DNA from: Bradysia coprophila
Lineage: Eukaryota; Arthropoda; Insecta; Diptera; Sciaridae
Direction: 5' to 3'
NCBI RefSeq assembly: GCF_014529535.1
Contig: NC_050737.1
Span: 1,183,921-1,247,920, forward strand
Length of the DNA stretch: 64,000 bases
The notes beneath the pieces were generated by a model, which had not been told where the DNA came from, made no database searches, and saw only the letters and a program-made list of their open reading frames with translations. Below, piece by piece: positions 50,601 to 62,900 of this stretch. The number at the start of each line of letters is the position of its first letter. The stretch's first letter is position 1. Made by a program: the position numbers and the translations under genes.

Positions 50601-51358
50601 ATTCATACGTATTTACTATATACAAATGCGATCGAAACAAAAGAAAAATGAAGAGATAATCGCGATGCCCCGCCAAAACCGAAAATTTGGCACGCTCCCA
50701 GCCGTAAACGTATGTCAAGTTCAATTAGAATATAAACCGGCTATACACGGATGAATTATACGTAACACATTATGATGATCGAATACATTTATTGTCCTCG
50801 GTCAAAAAAAAAGAAACTTCATAATAAATGAACCGAGAAATTGTTCCATGTGCGGTGATTTAGCTGCGTTAAACAAAATTATTGATGGGGACACAGAGAC
50901 ATGCACACATTTATAGTAATACATGCAACTGTGCGAACATTTTTCCAAGGAAAATTTCAGCCAGATTGAACAAAAGATACAAAGGAAAAGATGTGTGTAA
51001 TGCTCCCGGAACGATTTTTGTACGAATATGTGAAATGAAATTTTTTCTATTTTTCCCACTCATTTCAAAAACAATGAATTCAGAAATTGTATAAAATCGG
51101 ATACTCTTTCTGAATTTGCAAGCATTTGAAAACCGAAAGTTTAATCAATTTGATCGTTTCATACTTTGAGACCAATAAGCACTTGCACCGATAATTTCTT
51201 TCATATTTTTTGCGCTTGCAATAGATCGAGTGTAGTGAATTATTTCTCTGTTCAATTTAAATTCGAAGCGAATTAGAAACGGTTAATCCTTTCTGAAGTG
51301 TAATTCAATTGAAGTGAAGTTGAAATTAATTTAAAAAAAAAGAAAAAAATCAATTAAA
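47699..51358. other. Intergenic region between the odorant receptor and Lrrc20
   Basis: No coding gene is supported. The region holds the odorant receptor promoter at its left end, an inverted-repeat element at 48068-48246, and the Lrrc20 promoter at its right end. Minus-strand ORFs at 47871-48062 and 48246-48530 were examined as further receptor exons and do not match the family. Confidence 0.5.
48068..48246. mobile_element. MITE-like element of the GTGACGCAAGTCC family
   Basis: The left end GTGAAGGTGTGACGCAAGTCC and the right end GGACTTGCGTAACGGCCCTTCAC are imperfect inverted repeats of about 22 bp. The core word GTGACGCAAGTCC also occurs at about 43657 and, as GTGACGCAGGTCC, at about 54161. 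No ORF is present. Confidence 0.65.
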
Positions 51359-52869
51359 ATGGCTCCTTCATCAAACTGTGAACAAAATTCAAATGAAAAC
51401 AATGTGGATAATCAATCTGTCGGCGTGCCCGATATTGAGAAAATGGGTGGCAGAATGTTGATCAACAAATTGGCTGGTGAAGGCGTGGTTAAAGTGGTTA
51501 AACAGTGTGAAAAGGCCAAAGAAACACTTACATTGGGTGAGCCGACAAGTCTTGACAAAAATTATTGTTTGTAGGTCCGAACGGTTTTGGTGGAAGGTAT
51601 TTTAAAGGGACATAGAAGACCACAGTGCAAAAAACATTTGTTACTTCAGGACTTGATGGTGGATATTTAAAATTTTCGTTGACAAGGGATTTTCAAGAAG
51701 AAAATTCTCTCAGGGTTTTCAAGATGAAATATCTCTGTGGATTTTCAAGAACAAAATTCCTTGAGGATTTACAGGAAGCAAATGCTCTAATGATTGTCAG
51801 AGGACTTTTTATTGATCATCAAGTATTTCCATTAAGGATTTTTCACTGAAGTTTTGAGGATTTTCTTCAATTTTGAGGATTTCCTGATGAAGGGATTTTC
51901 TATTTTTCAAAAATTTTCTGATCTTTTAAGGACTTTTCTTTCGGTGGACAGAGGATTTGCTTGTTCATCAGAATTTTCTCTTTTTTATTTCCAGAACTTC
52001 ACTAAATTCCTTAAGGTTTCATTAATTTCCTCTGTTAAAATAAAGTTTTCTTTAAGATTAATTCAAAAAACATAGACCGAAAACTGACCACAATAATGCC
52101 GATAGCCTCATTCTTTGCATCCCGCGAAATCGTAGTCTTCAGAACATGTTAAGCTAATGTTTTATAATCGAAATAGTAAAACAAAATTAATTCAACCATT
52201 TCAGACCTATCTCAATGCAATCTTGCCAAATTTCCCGATGCCGTTTTCTACCTACTGAGAGACACAACTTTGACGGCCTGTGACCTAAGCTCAAACGTAC
52301 TCCGCAGAATTCCGCCACAGTTAGCATTTAAATTCAGTCTGATCACAGGTAACTTTAACGTTATAAAAATTGGGAGACAAAAAATCAAAAAAGAAAAATT
52401 TGGAGATAGAAACCGGAAGGAAGAAAATTGTTTCCTTAAAAAATTAAATTTTTCAGATTTGAATTTATCTAAAAATGAAATCTATAAATTGCCGGACGAA
52501 CTCGAAGAAATGAAAGAACTTGTACGTCTCGACGTTTCGCATAATTATCTACTGAATTTGCCATCAGTCTTATTCAGAATTCCCAAACTGAGACAGCTCA
52601 GAGCCAACCATAATGCAATTATCGGTATGTATTGAATGATTATAACAAAAACTTTTTTTTTGTTGCTAAAAATTGTATTGTTCCTTTCACCTTGCACAGA
52701 CATCGAAAGCAATCAGGTCATTGCATCGGAATCGTTGGAATTCGTAGACTTAAGATCGAATCCATTTACGCCACAGTGCTACAAGCTGTTGAAAAATGCT
52801 CAGGTTTCGTTTCACATCGAATTGTCCACAAGAAGAATCAAAGAAGACTGGGAAGATCTCACCATTTAA
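51359..52869 (+). CDS. Lrrc20: Leucine-rich repeat-containing protein 20 homolog, 4 exons
   Basis: Exons 51359-51536, 52205-52348, 52457-52624 and 52700-52869 join in phases 1, 1 and 1 to give 219 aa, slightly longer than the vertebrate protein. After a hydrophilic N-terminus, GGRMLINKLAGEGVVKVVKQ corresponds to the conserved pre-LRR helix. The repeats follow: LDLSQCNLAKFPDAV, ACDLSSNVLRRIPPQL, LNLSKNEIYKLPDEL, LDVSHNYLLNLPSVL, LRANHNAIIDI and a capping FVDLRSNPFTPQC. Each exon junction falls at the aspartate (or equivalent) of an LRR, the usual symmetric-phase pattern for repeat exons. There is no signal peptide or membrane segment, so it is probably cytosolic; its function is poorly known. 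A polyadenylation signal AATAAA lies at 52885-52890, just past the stop. Confidence 0.92.
51640..52030 (+). repeat. Degenerate AGGATTTTC repeats in Lrrc20 intron 1
   Basis: Intron 1 (51537-52204) contains many loosely spaced copies of words like GAGGATTTTC, GGATTTTCAAGAA and AAATTCCTTGAGG, at roughly 30-base spacing. The same words occur in reverse orientation in hand intron 4 at about 18480-18610. This looks like a decayed tandem array rather than coding sequence. Confidence 0.55.
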
Positions 52870-54184
52870 ATTTTTTAAAAGAGAAATAAAATTTTCAAAC
52901 CTGATCGATATTAGACATCGATAAGACATATAAAAATGTGATATTTTTAAAACGATTTAATTTTAATGTTAGTTTAGTTGCTACTATGAAAAGTGAATTT
53001 TGTTTTTACAAATTGTGCTGATAACTATTATTGCCGATGTACTTAATAAGTGGAAAATAAAAGGTATCTGGCTTTTTGTATAATTTCATTGAATTTTAAT
53101 TTAACGACAACCATTTTATTACGATACCATAAATGCGATGAATTCACCAGCACACGAACAAAATAATTTTTATCCATCAATCATCGTGCGTCTGCAAAAT
53201 CAAAACCAAATGATAAATAAATGTTTCGAACATTTTCTTTATTGCAAAGCCTTTGTCTTCAATTTTCCCTATACTGAATATGAATAGAAAACCCGCAAAT
53301 CAACTCAGTATAGTCATTTTCAGCGGTCAATATCACCGCAAGTTTTTAAGGTCATTTGATAGAATTTTATTTCACTTCCCCAGTCATAATAACAATGAGA
53401 CATAAACGTTTCCTTTCTGGTTGATATTCGGAAACATAAAACATTTTGCAAGATTAGAGCGCAATTACCACTCACTGAAGAATATAATGCAAACGAGTTG
53501 TTTATGCGAGTGTGTAATCGAATTTTCAATTTTCCATTTTTGTTTCATAGTTTTCCCGACAACACAAAGATTCGTTCAAACTTATGCCTTGAGAATAGCA
53601 GTGTGTGGAAGAACAGAAAAATGTTTTTTTTTTTTTTAAATCTATGTGCGGCATTATGTTCGTATATAATATAAATAGATGGCTTTGTCGTATACAAACA
53701 ATTCTATAGTCATTGATTCGTCACACAAACAATGCTATGAATCCTTGACTCATTATATTGATATCAATTTACCAATCGAGAAGGAAAGTTTCTAAAAAAA
53801 AATCCAATTAATTCATCTATCGAATATCCATTAGGGCATGTAAGGACTTTTTTTTAATAAAAAAAATTGCGTGCGAGAGAATCAATTTTTTGCGTGAAAG
53901 TTTTGTGTTTCGAGAATTTTTAACAACGAAAAGACATTTCTCTAAATAGAAAGTTTAAAGCTCATTAGCAGATGAACATTTTCTTTCCACTTTGTTACAG
54001 CATCAAAACACGTAATTTGCTTACGGGTTAACTGAAGAATACTTTTGTATTGTTGAATGAACTCACACACTTTTAGATCGGAATATGACCGTTTTCCAAT
54101 GGCCATTAGCAAACAACAAAATTACATTTTTAATCCCAAAAACGAAACTAGTAGCTCAATGTGACGCAGGTCCTTGATTACACA

Positions 54185-54590
54185 ATGAGGGATTCTTTTG
54201 AAAAACAGAATCTTGAAATCGGACGCATTTTCCATTGGACTTTTTTATATGTGCCTGAATTGGTATTGGTCCCTAGAACCTAAAACCACTTTCAAAAAAA
54301 TTCTTCGAATCTTGTGTGGCTAGTGGGAGGTGATCGAAAACTGAAAACATGCACTTTTCTTACAAAAATTTCTCCAGTTACACGAGCCGTACAGGGTCGT
54401 GTGGGGTGTCATTAGAAAGGTAATTGCATGTACTAATGGGAAAAATAGGGTCTTGTTGGGTTTAAAATTCATCCACACTGAGATATGTTCACTTGCACTT
54501 TTCTTACAGAAATTTCTCGAGGTACATGAAACGTACATGGTCGTGTGGGGTGTCATTTGAAAGGTAATTGCATGTACTTTTAGGAAAAGT
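54185..54590. repeat. Dispersed repeat, copy 2 (first copy at 25520)
   Basis: It begins ATGAGGGATTCTTTTGAAAA and matches 25520-25964 in the same orientation along most of its length. The internal duplication is clearer here: the block with TTTCTTACA(A/G)AAATTTCTC, GTACA(G/T)GGTCGTGTGGGGTG and TCATT(A/T)GAAAGGTAATTGCATGTACT occurs twice, about 145 bases apart. Confidence 0.75.
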
Positions 54591-54693
54591 AGAGCTCACA
54601 GAAGTTTGGTAGCATCTTCGATGCAATATAAGCACTTAAACATTTCAACTTCACATAACTCATCGTAGATGCTACCAAACTTCTGTAAGCTCT
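54591..54693. repeat. Hairpin with 26-bp arms
   Basis: The arms 54591-54616 and 54668-54693 begin AGAGCT and differ at a single position, around a 51-base loop. It adjoins the dispersed repeat and may be a separate small MITE inserted at its end. Confidence 0.75.
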
Positions 54694-56116
54694 ATATTTT
54701 CACCCGGGAGGATACGTATAAGGTCAAGGAGCCCAAGAAAGGGTATGAAACTCGGTCTTAGACCTACGTCTTCGCTTGGTGGTTGCTGAGTTAACATCAG
54801 CACAGATGCGCGGTTGGCATCCAACTTTCCGTATGAGAACTACTATTTTGTAACAGTTAGGTTGATTGATGCTATCTCCCGAAGTATTGAATTTGGCGTT
54901 GTTTCTATATTCTACCTGCTCTGCACACGTCCCAACAATCGTTTTCCTGTTGGTACTTCAGATATTTTCTTTTCGTATATACTGTTCCTGAACACTTGCG
55001 TCACAATGATTGTAATACAGTCGAAGGATGACTTCATTTCGAAATTTAGATGTTCCATCACGTCGAAAGAAACAAGCAAGTGAATTTCTGTCGGAAACGG
55101 AATTACAATCTATTTTTAAGAACATTGATTAAGCTATAGATGATCATCACCAACCGAATTTCTGTGAAACGAAATTAATTATAAAATCAAATAGAAATTG
55201 TTCCTCTAAATCTTCTTCGTTGTCCTTGCCGCCTAATTGATGTTTTATTTACACTTTCGCTGCCGTCGAACATGACCTTCATTTCGCCAGACCCATCTTA
55301 CACCTGACATCATTACATCATAACTTTTAAATGAGTGTGAGAGGCAGCAATGACACAATTGTCTCAAACGAAAAATCAATTTTCAATTAATTTTCACAAT
55401 AACTAATACCCAGAAGATTCTCAAATATTCATGACTTTTCCTCTCTTCATCAATTTATGATGCTCAAAGGGTGACAATGCGTTTCATAATAATTATGAAA
55501 ACTGATTCAATTTTCACTCTAAAAAAACTCTCAATTTAAGAACATTCATCTGTTATTGACAACGACGACGAAATAGGCGATTTGAAGGTGAGCTATACAC
55601 TAAGAATGTGTATATTAAAACAAATCAAATAGAAGATTTTATGCGAGGGGGAAACAACAAGAGCGAATGGTGAGACAGGCTCATCCCCCATTGGAGCGAA
55701 TGAAGGGAAATATGAGCGACTGAGTGGAATGGACGAAGTAGAATGAGGGAAGGGAAAATATGGTTGAATGTCGAATGAAGGAAAATACGAGCGAATGACA
55801 GCATTTTCCATTGTTCTTTCCCCCTCGTTATGTAACATTTAAAAATTGTTTAACAACTGAAGTAACAGATTAAATGAGCACATCGTGATATGCTTACCGC
55901 TTATAAAACAATTTCGTGTCACTCTATGTTCGTTTTCCCCAACTTTCAATAATAATTATTACATGGAAAATTTACAGCCCCACTCCAGAACCAGATCCAG
56001 ATCGTCAAGTCAATGATTTTTTCTTTGTTCGTTCATTGTTTTATGTAATTCCGCACTTCCAAAATCGTTTAATTTCGTCGCCTAATTTTGGAAAATCAAT
56101 TATCTTTGTACCGATA

Positions 56117-57383
56117 TTAGAGGTGTCCAAAATTGTATGGAAAAATTAAAGTGCCAAAATGTTTGGGGCGTAGGGCAGAAAATCATTCTATATGGTCCCC
56201 TGATAAAAAGTGTCTATGGGACCGACTCGATCCGAATCGATTTAGGGGTCGCTCAGGGACGAAGTATATGAAAAACAGCCAAAATCGCTTGCAAACCAGG
56301 TTTTTAGAAAAATAATTATTTTGGACTGATGATGAAGAGTGATGTTAGGACATCTTAGTTTATATTAGTGTAAAATCATCACGAGAAAACACTTTTCAAC
56401 TTTTCCCGTGTATCGACACCTACTGTGCCCAGGCAGTGCTGGTCAAAGATCAGATTCATAGCGTATATTCTGAGAGCGAGTCCTTATCTGTGACGACCAG
56501 AACCCAAAAAATTATTATGTGGAAATGTTCGGAGTAACAAGGGCTTCAAGATAATGCAAAAAAAAGTTCGAAAGATGAAATTTATCATCTTACACACTTT
56601 TAAGGTGTATAATTTTGTTGTAATATTCTCATTTTGTGTCGTAAATAAGCTCTGCTCAGTCAAAGTTCTGAAAATCATGAAATTTGAAATTTTCGAATTT
56701 TTTCATATTGAAATTTTCGAGAAATGCGACATGGGCACACATTAGGTCTCATCGAAGTCGACTTAGTCTGTACCTTCTGACAAATTTGGTTTATTTTCAA
56801 TGGTTACATGGTAAGCTATCAAGAAATGACAAAAAGAGATCGGAACCTTTGCGTGGACGTCCAGTGCAACTCTTCAAAGTTCGCTGGGGACGCCGAGTAA
56901 TAAGTTTAATCTGAAAAGTATCAAACAAATCTGAAATAACGAAACTTTTTTTTGCATTATCTTGAAGCCCTTGTTACTCCGAACATTTCCACATAATAAT
57001 TTTTTGGGTTCTGGTCGTCACAGATAAGGACTCGCTCTCAGAATATACGCTATGAATCTGATCTTTGACCAGCACTGCCTGGGCACAGTAGGTGTCGATA
57101 CACGGGAAAAGTTGAAAAGTGTTTTCTCGTGATGATTTTACACTAATATAAACTAAGATGTCCTAACATCACTCTTCATCATCAGTCCAAAATAATTATT
57201 TTTCTAAAAACCTGGTTTGCAAGCGATTTTGGCTGTTTTTCATATACTTCGTCCCTGAGCGACCCCTAAATCGATTCGGATCGAGTCGGTCCCATAGACA
57301 CTTTTTATCAGGGGACCATATAGAATGATTTTCTGCCCTACGCCCCAAACATTTTGGCACTTTAGTTTTTTGGACACCCCTAA
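56117..57383. mobile_element. 1.27-kb foldback transposon with about 450-bp inverted arms
   Basis: The left arm (56117-56570) and right arm (56940-57383) are near-identical reverse complements. The only differences seen are about 11 extra bases near the outer end of the left arm, a base or two next to it and a one-base difference near the inner end. The termini read TTAGAGGTGTCCAAAA on the left and the complement of TTAGGGGTGTCCAAAA on the right. CCGATA directly flanks both ends, a 6-bp target-site duplication. The 369-bp centre has no convincing ORF, so the element is non-autonomous. High arm identity suggests recent insertion or gene conversion between arms. Confidence 0.9.
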
Positions 57384-58271
57384 CCGATATATATACGAAA
57401 AGCTAATTATATTGAAACAAGTTTATTCATGACTTCGTAACGTTTGCTTGTAGCTTTTATTTTGTTGTTGCCGCTGAAACATTGCCGAAAAATAAGACTT
57501 CTAAGCACACATCGTTACATACTTGAACGACTTTCACGGAAAGTTCTTCAATTAATTAAATTTAAGACTTTGGATATTTCTATGCTTTAATTCGGCTCAT
57601 ATAGAACGAAATGGAGCAATAAGTGCACGTTTCCAGTGTATGTCAAGTGATATTTTCAATATTTTGCTACTTTACTTACCTAAAAGGAGAATTTTCGAAA
57701 ACTTACCTCTTGTTGTGAATTGAGTGTTGTTGATTCTTTATTTCTTCAATACCGATTCAGTCTGAATTCCTGCGGAAAGTCATTAAGATGATGCGAAATG
57801 CAAGACCAGGAAAATCACACTTTCTAGTCTTCTAACGGGATTTTCCGGAATCACTATTTGATTCATTCATCTACGAATTCTGCATATTCACGGAAGGACG
57901 TTTGAATAGATGTGTTGATAAAATGTGTTGACCGGCGGCCAGACAATTTAAAATTATTTTCTTTCTGTTGATGTTACATATTTAGATGTATGGTCCTGAC
58001 GCATCGACCAGACCAAAACATGTTTAACCTTCCGTTAATAAAATGCACGAAAAGGCTTCGTAACTATTCCATTTGTTACATTTATCGTTAATTTTTGTAA
58101 GCGAAAATGATATTCGCACAACATGAAGAGAAATTTTACTTCTCAAATAGTGCTTCAAATAAGGCGTTTCGGGCGTTTCTAATTTTAGTGTCACTTTACG
58201 ACACTTTTGGCTATTCGCACATGGGATTTGCATGAAAATCGTATTTCCTTTGAGAAAACTAATTTTTGGAA

Positions 58272-58344
58272 AGGGGTCGTTCATAAACTACGTAATGTAG
58301 AGAGTGGATGGATTTTTGCGTTACGTAACTTATGACCGACCCCT
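58272..58344. mobile_element. 73-bp inverted-repeat element
   Basis: The arms AGGGGTCGTTCATAAACTAC and the complementary right end, GACCGACCCCT preceded by TTACGTAACTTAT, form 24-bp imperfect terminal repeats around a 25-base centre. It is probably a minimal MITE. No clear target-site duplication was found. Confidence 0.65.
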
Positions 58345-59552
58345 AATAAGCCAATGCACTTACCTTCAGAATCTATATGTAACTTGGCTTGATCGTGTAA
58401 AAGGAGCAAAAGAAAAACATTTGTACCATTGATATTGTCATCAAATAAACCCTTTATTGTTGTTGTGACTTAAAAACTATTACAAAACATTATTGGAAAA
58501 AAATAATTTTTTTTGTTTGATTTTTTTTGCTGTTTTCTATTTTATTGCAAAATCCACAGTTAACAACTGCTTTTATGGCATATTATAATGATGTTATCAT
58601 CCACTTAGTATAGCCACCGTTTCTTCGAAATTCTAACAAAATAAATGTAATTTCAGCTCAAGGAAATATTGGAATCGGGAGATATTCATAAAAAACGTCC
58701 GCACTTTTTCTCCAATTATAAAAAATGCCCATACAGCGATATTATATTGGCAGTTCATGCGTCGACTCTTCATTTTGGTCTTTCTGTGCTTTATTTCCTC
58801 AAATTTGGATAAATCGAAGTAACAAAACTTTCAAGTTAAACCATTTTGAAAACGGCCGTCTTTTATGAATATACCCTCCATCGAGTCTCTGTCGCGTATA
58901 TAATAAATGACGAAAAGAGTGGTCATTTTCGTTGATTCAATAAAATCAATTGAATCCACAATACAGAAATTTTACAGTGTTGGTAATATAATATAACGAC
59001 AGGCGGCAATTTAATTTACAATTCTAAGATTGATATTCTCATTCAGGTCGCCGCTATTTGTAGCAAAAGCTCTCGGTTTGAAGAAAGAGACTCGTTACAT
59101 TCTTTTGATAAATTAGCACTTTGCGATAACAATCGTAATATTGCATTTTAATGAATTGTGATGTAGGCTGGAATATGTGATGGAGCACATAACAAGTTGT
59201 TGTATAAAATGAGTTATATGAAATGAGCAAGCACTAAGTTGTTGTTGGAGTTGTTTTGCTGTTTATTTTGTAGTTTTTTTTTTTATTCTTGAATATTGTA
59301 AAATATGTGAAACAAAACATGAAAATTGTTGTTGTTAGTAGACTAAAATGTATCGTAAACTCATTATATGTTAAAACATTAAATTTAAATGCTCAAAAGT
59401 TGAAATATGAAAAAGAAAAAAAAAGAAAAAATTAGTAAAATGACAAAAACCTTCCTTTCTGCTTAAAGTTGAAAAATCCATCTAAAAATCTAATGCTACG
59501 AACGAAAAAAGTTGTTTTTTTTTTGAAAATGTAAAAACAAAAATATTTAAAA

Positions 59553-59996
59553 TTAGGTCATTGCCCAATCACTTAAATTCCGCGATATTTCGTCATCGTT
59601 TAAAATATTCTCATCGAAAATCATTCGTGTCGGTGATTCCAGTGCCGCATCGCCAAGATCCTGCAGCAATGTCTGTATGGTCATGGGCAACGGATCACCG
59701 TCCAACGTGGAATAGGACACATTTCGCAATAACAATTTTCGATTGGCCGCGTCGTCGTACCGATTCATGTCCGGATCGTTGGCCAGTAATTTGTCGTGAT
59801 TGGAGAAAACCATTCCGTTGGTAATGGGATCGCGATATTTGTCGCCGTAATTTCGGATTGCAATTGGATTCTGTTCCGGATCGGTGATCGTTTGGAATGG
59901 ATCGATGTCTTGGTCGATGTCGGCCATTGTCGATGCCAGAGTTTTCGGTGAATTGCATTGGAGCAGGATGTCTGGAGGTTTCATCGATACGTCATC
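59553..59996 (-). CDS. Last coding exon of an unidentified gene (partial)
   Basis: A minus-strand exon of 147 codons plus stop begins after a good acceptor (TCATCAACAG at 59997-60006) in apparent phase 0 with DDVSMKPPD. It is much less AT-rich than its surroundings, as real coding exons in this window are. The peptide is acidic and hydrophilic, with repeated Asp/Asn runs (DIDQDIDPFQ, LLANDPDMNRYDDAANRKLL), a short amphipathic segment MTIQTLLQDLGD and the C-terminus NLSDWAMT. No signal peptide, membrane segment or domain was recognised. It may be a cytoplasmic tail or an activation-type region; I do not name the protein. No upstream exon was found up to base 64000, so the rest of the gene probably lies beyond the window. 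An internal Met at residue 5 could also be a start, but the acceptor argues against that. Confidence 0.7.
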   Translation of the reverse strand, partial: DDVSMKPPDILLQCNSPKTLASTMADIDQDIDPFQTITDPEQNPIAIRNYGDKYRDPITNGMVFSNHDKLLANDPDMNRYDDAANRKLLLRNVSYSTLDGDPLPMTIQTLLQDLGDAALESPTRMIFDENILNDDEISRNLSDWAMT

Positions 59997-62900
59997 CTGT
60001 TGATGACATTGAGAGAAGAAAGGAAATTAGTTCGAATCTTAACGAAATCAAAAATTGGACCGATGACGTGTTGGACGTCTCTTGTCCAGTTTTCAGTGTG
60101 CGAATAATTTTTATTTAAATAAATATTGAGGCCCATTAAATAACGTACGGTCAAGAAACAACTGACACACTTAATTATCTTACGTAATTTTCCTTTTCTG
60201 TGAATATAAAACATTATGTTCCTTTTCGCTACGATCTCGACCACTTAACATACGAAGCCAAAAGTGGAGCATTGAATTCAGATTAAAATACTGGGGGTCC
60301 TTACACGCTCTACACGTTCTTTATGATTGATCCGCTTAGTTCTACCATGCGTAACGTAAGAGACGAATAAAAATTTCCTTACGAAATTGATATCAGGTGT
60401 AATGTCTGCTTTATTTCGCTATAAGAAGTGTACTTGGAAAGACAATCTTAATCCTGGGAAATCTTATGTTGTCGTAAGAGATGTAAAAATTATTTGTAAA
60501 CTAGAATAGTTGCAAATAGACTGAGGTCTGAGAATGTTACATCAATTCAACAATTTTACGCAGACTCAACCCATTTTCCGCTTCGCATTTAAACTAGCTT
60601 GCGTTACTTTATTTGAAAATTGACATTGAGACTATTTGTATTGCCTACCATTGCATACGAAAAAATAACTGTATGTGCTATCGAAAGCAACGAAAAAAAT
60701 GGTCGGTGAGCTCTGACTAATGCGATTTTATATAACAAAATGCAGATTTAAACTAAACAGATTTTGCATTACATTCTGCTGAAAATATGTTTACAAAAGA
60801 AATCATAAAATCGATAGTGACGCTGGAGATGTACTTGTGAAAGACTGCTGTCCATATAAACTCATTTAGATTGGCATGTATAAAATTTGCAGCAGAACCA
60901 ATCTACCGAATGTTACAGCAACCGACCGAAAAAAAAATTCTTATTTAGTTGGACGTTGTTGCATTGCTTTTCTATTTGAGCGGAAACTAATTTGAGGCTG
61001 ATTTTGCATATAAACTAAGAGTTTTGTAAGGAAGTTGAAATTGAGAAATACTACTCGTTTTTTATTATTGATTTTTGAAAATTTTAAATGTACATGAGAC
61101 ATTGTTTTACAAATCAAAAATTTCTGTAAGTACAAAATTTTCTCCTTACGAAGAGATTTGATAAAAGAGAGTTGTATGAGTTTAGTAAATAGCTATGAAG
61201 GTGTCTCGACTTCAACAGGGGCTTCAACGGGTGGTGACAGGACAGCCTGAAATTATTTTTTTTTCTACTAAAATTTTTCAGACGTTGAAAGACTTTAGGG
61301 ATCACATTTGGCTTCGGTCGTAAGTGGCAGTGGATATCGTTGAAAAAAGAAACAAAATGTCTATAGTGCTTAATATTTCTTATTTATTTATTGTAATTGT
61401 TTTTTCTTTTGTTGCACAATTAAATTTCTGATTTACATTTTATTTTTTGGTTTTGTAACTCACATTGATAATATAAGAAAAAGTTTCAAAAGTTTTTATT
61501 TTTATGACGAGCAAAGTTTTCATTTAATTTTTTTTTTATTTCTTTCAAATTTGATATTATGGATATTGACATCATTGTTCGCTTAAAATTAATTTCATTA
61601 TTTTACGATTTTTTATATAAAAGTCTGTTTATGTTTCACATTTAAATCAAGCTCATTTGTTTGAATTTCGCGCTTAAAATTAGTGCTTTAAATTCCTGTT
61701 TTTCATTCTACATTCTCATTTTGTCCTTTTAGGCAAAGTGGTGAATAATTCTACAGATTGAGAAATATAAAAGCGGACAATTTCAACCTATAAGTTATTC
61801 ATTCTACATGAGATTAGGTCCTATTTTCGATAATTTAAATTTAGCGAAAAATTATCGAACGCCAGAAATTCTAGAAATTCTCCAACTTAATTTTGGAGAA
61901 TCGTTGGACAATTAGGGCCAGATGAATTTGTTTACAAATTTTGCGATAGTAAACACATTCACCTAGGCTTAAGAGGATTTAAATTATCAAGAATTATGCA
62001 GGTCCCCATGAGATATCGACGTTATTACGTTGTTTGACATATTTTCCAGAATTTTCCTACATTTTACTAGATTTTCGGGTAAATGTGTTAAAAGTTAGGA
62101 AAAATCAAGAAAATGTTTTCCCAAAAATAGTCACCGATACAAATACAATCGTATCATATAATGAGAACTGGATTTTTATTGTTTGCAATTGTCGCTTCAC
62201 AAAATTCTTAAACTGTAAATTCGAATTACTCAAGGAACTTTTTATTTTACATCTTTATCGATGATAATTTTGATTTCATATAGTTTCAAACGTGTATTGC
62301 TCGCTCAATATTCTATTCGATATACGTTCAAGTCCGTTTTAGGCACGAAATTCAAATATGTTCGCGCGCTAATCATTTTTTTTTTTTATTTTCACTTAGG
62401 GAATTTTATTCAATCACATCAATTGACTTATAATTATTACAAGTTTATTCAATTCTACCACCTATCGCTGCCTTCCTTCATCAAATATCAAAAAATAATA
62501 ATTTCGGAAACAAAATCATTTCTTTTGTCAATTAAATTTAAATTTTTTATTAAAATTCATTTTTGGTTTCGATAAACATTTCAATTTCAAAATTTTTATT
62601 TTTTGGATTTTTTATATGCCACAAATTTCCAGTAATCAGTTCTTTGGTTCAATATGCATTTTTTTACTGTTCATCATAATGATTGTAAATATTTTTAGGT
62701 TCAAAAAAAACGTAGTCAAAATTTCCAACGAAAATATTCCTTTCGTTTCTAACGCAAGTGCTTAGAAAATCAAAGACGTATGCGTACATCACGTTTTCGA
62801 ATTTCATTAATTTTATTTTTTTATTACTTTTAATTTCCCACTCAACCTCAAAATCAAATTACAATTTCGATGGTTCATTTTATTCATTTTTATTATTATA

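Larger units (their letters stand above)
52870..59552. other. Repeat-rich region without a recognised gene
   Basis: These 6.7 kb hold the second copy of a dispersed repeat (54185-54590), a hairpin (54591-54693), a 1.27-kb foldback element (56117-57383) and a small inverted-repeat element (58272-58344). The right end is presumably the 3' UTR of the minus-strand gene at 59553. No ORF with recognisable protein features was found. Confidence 0.55.
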
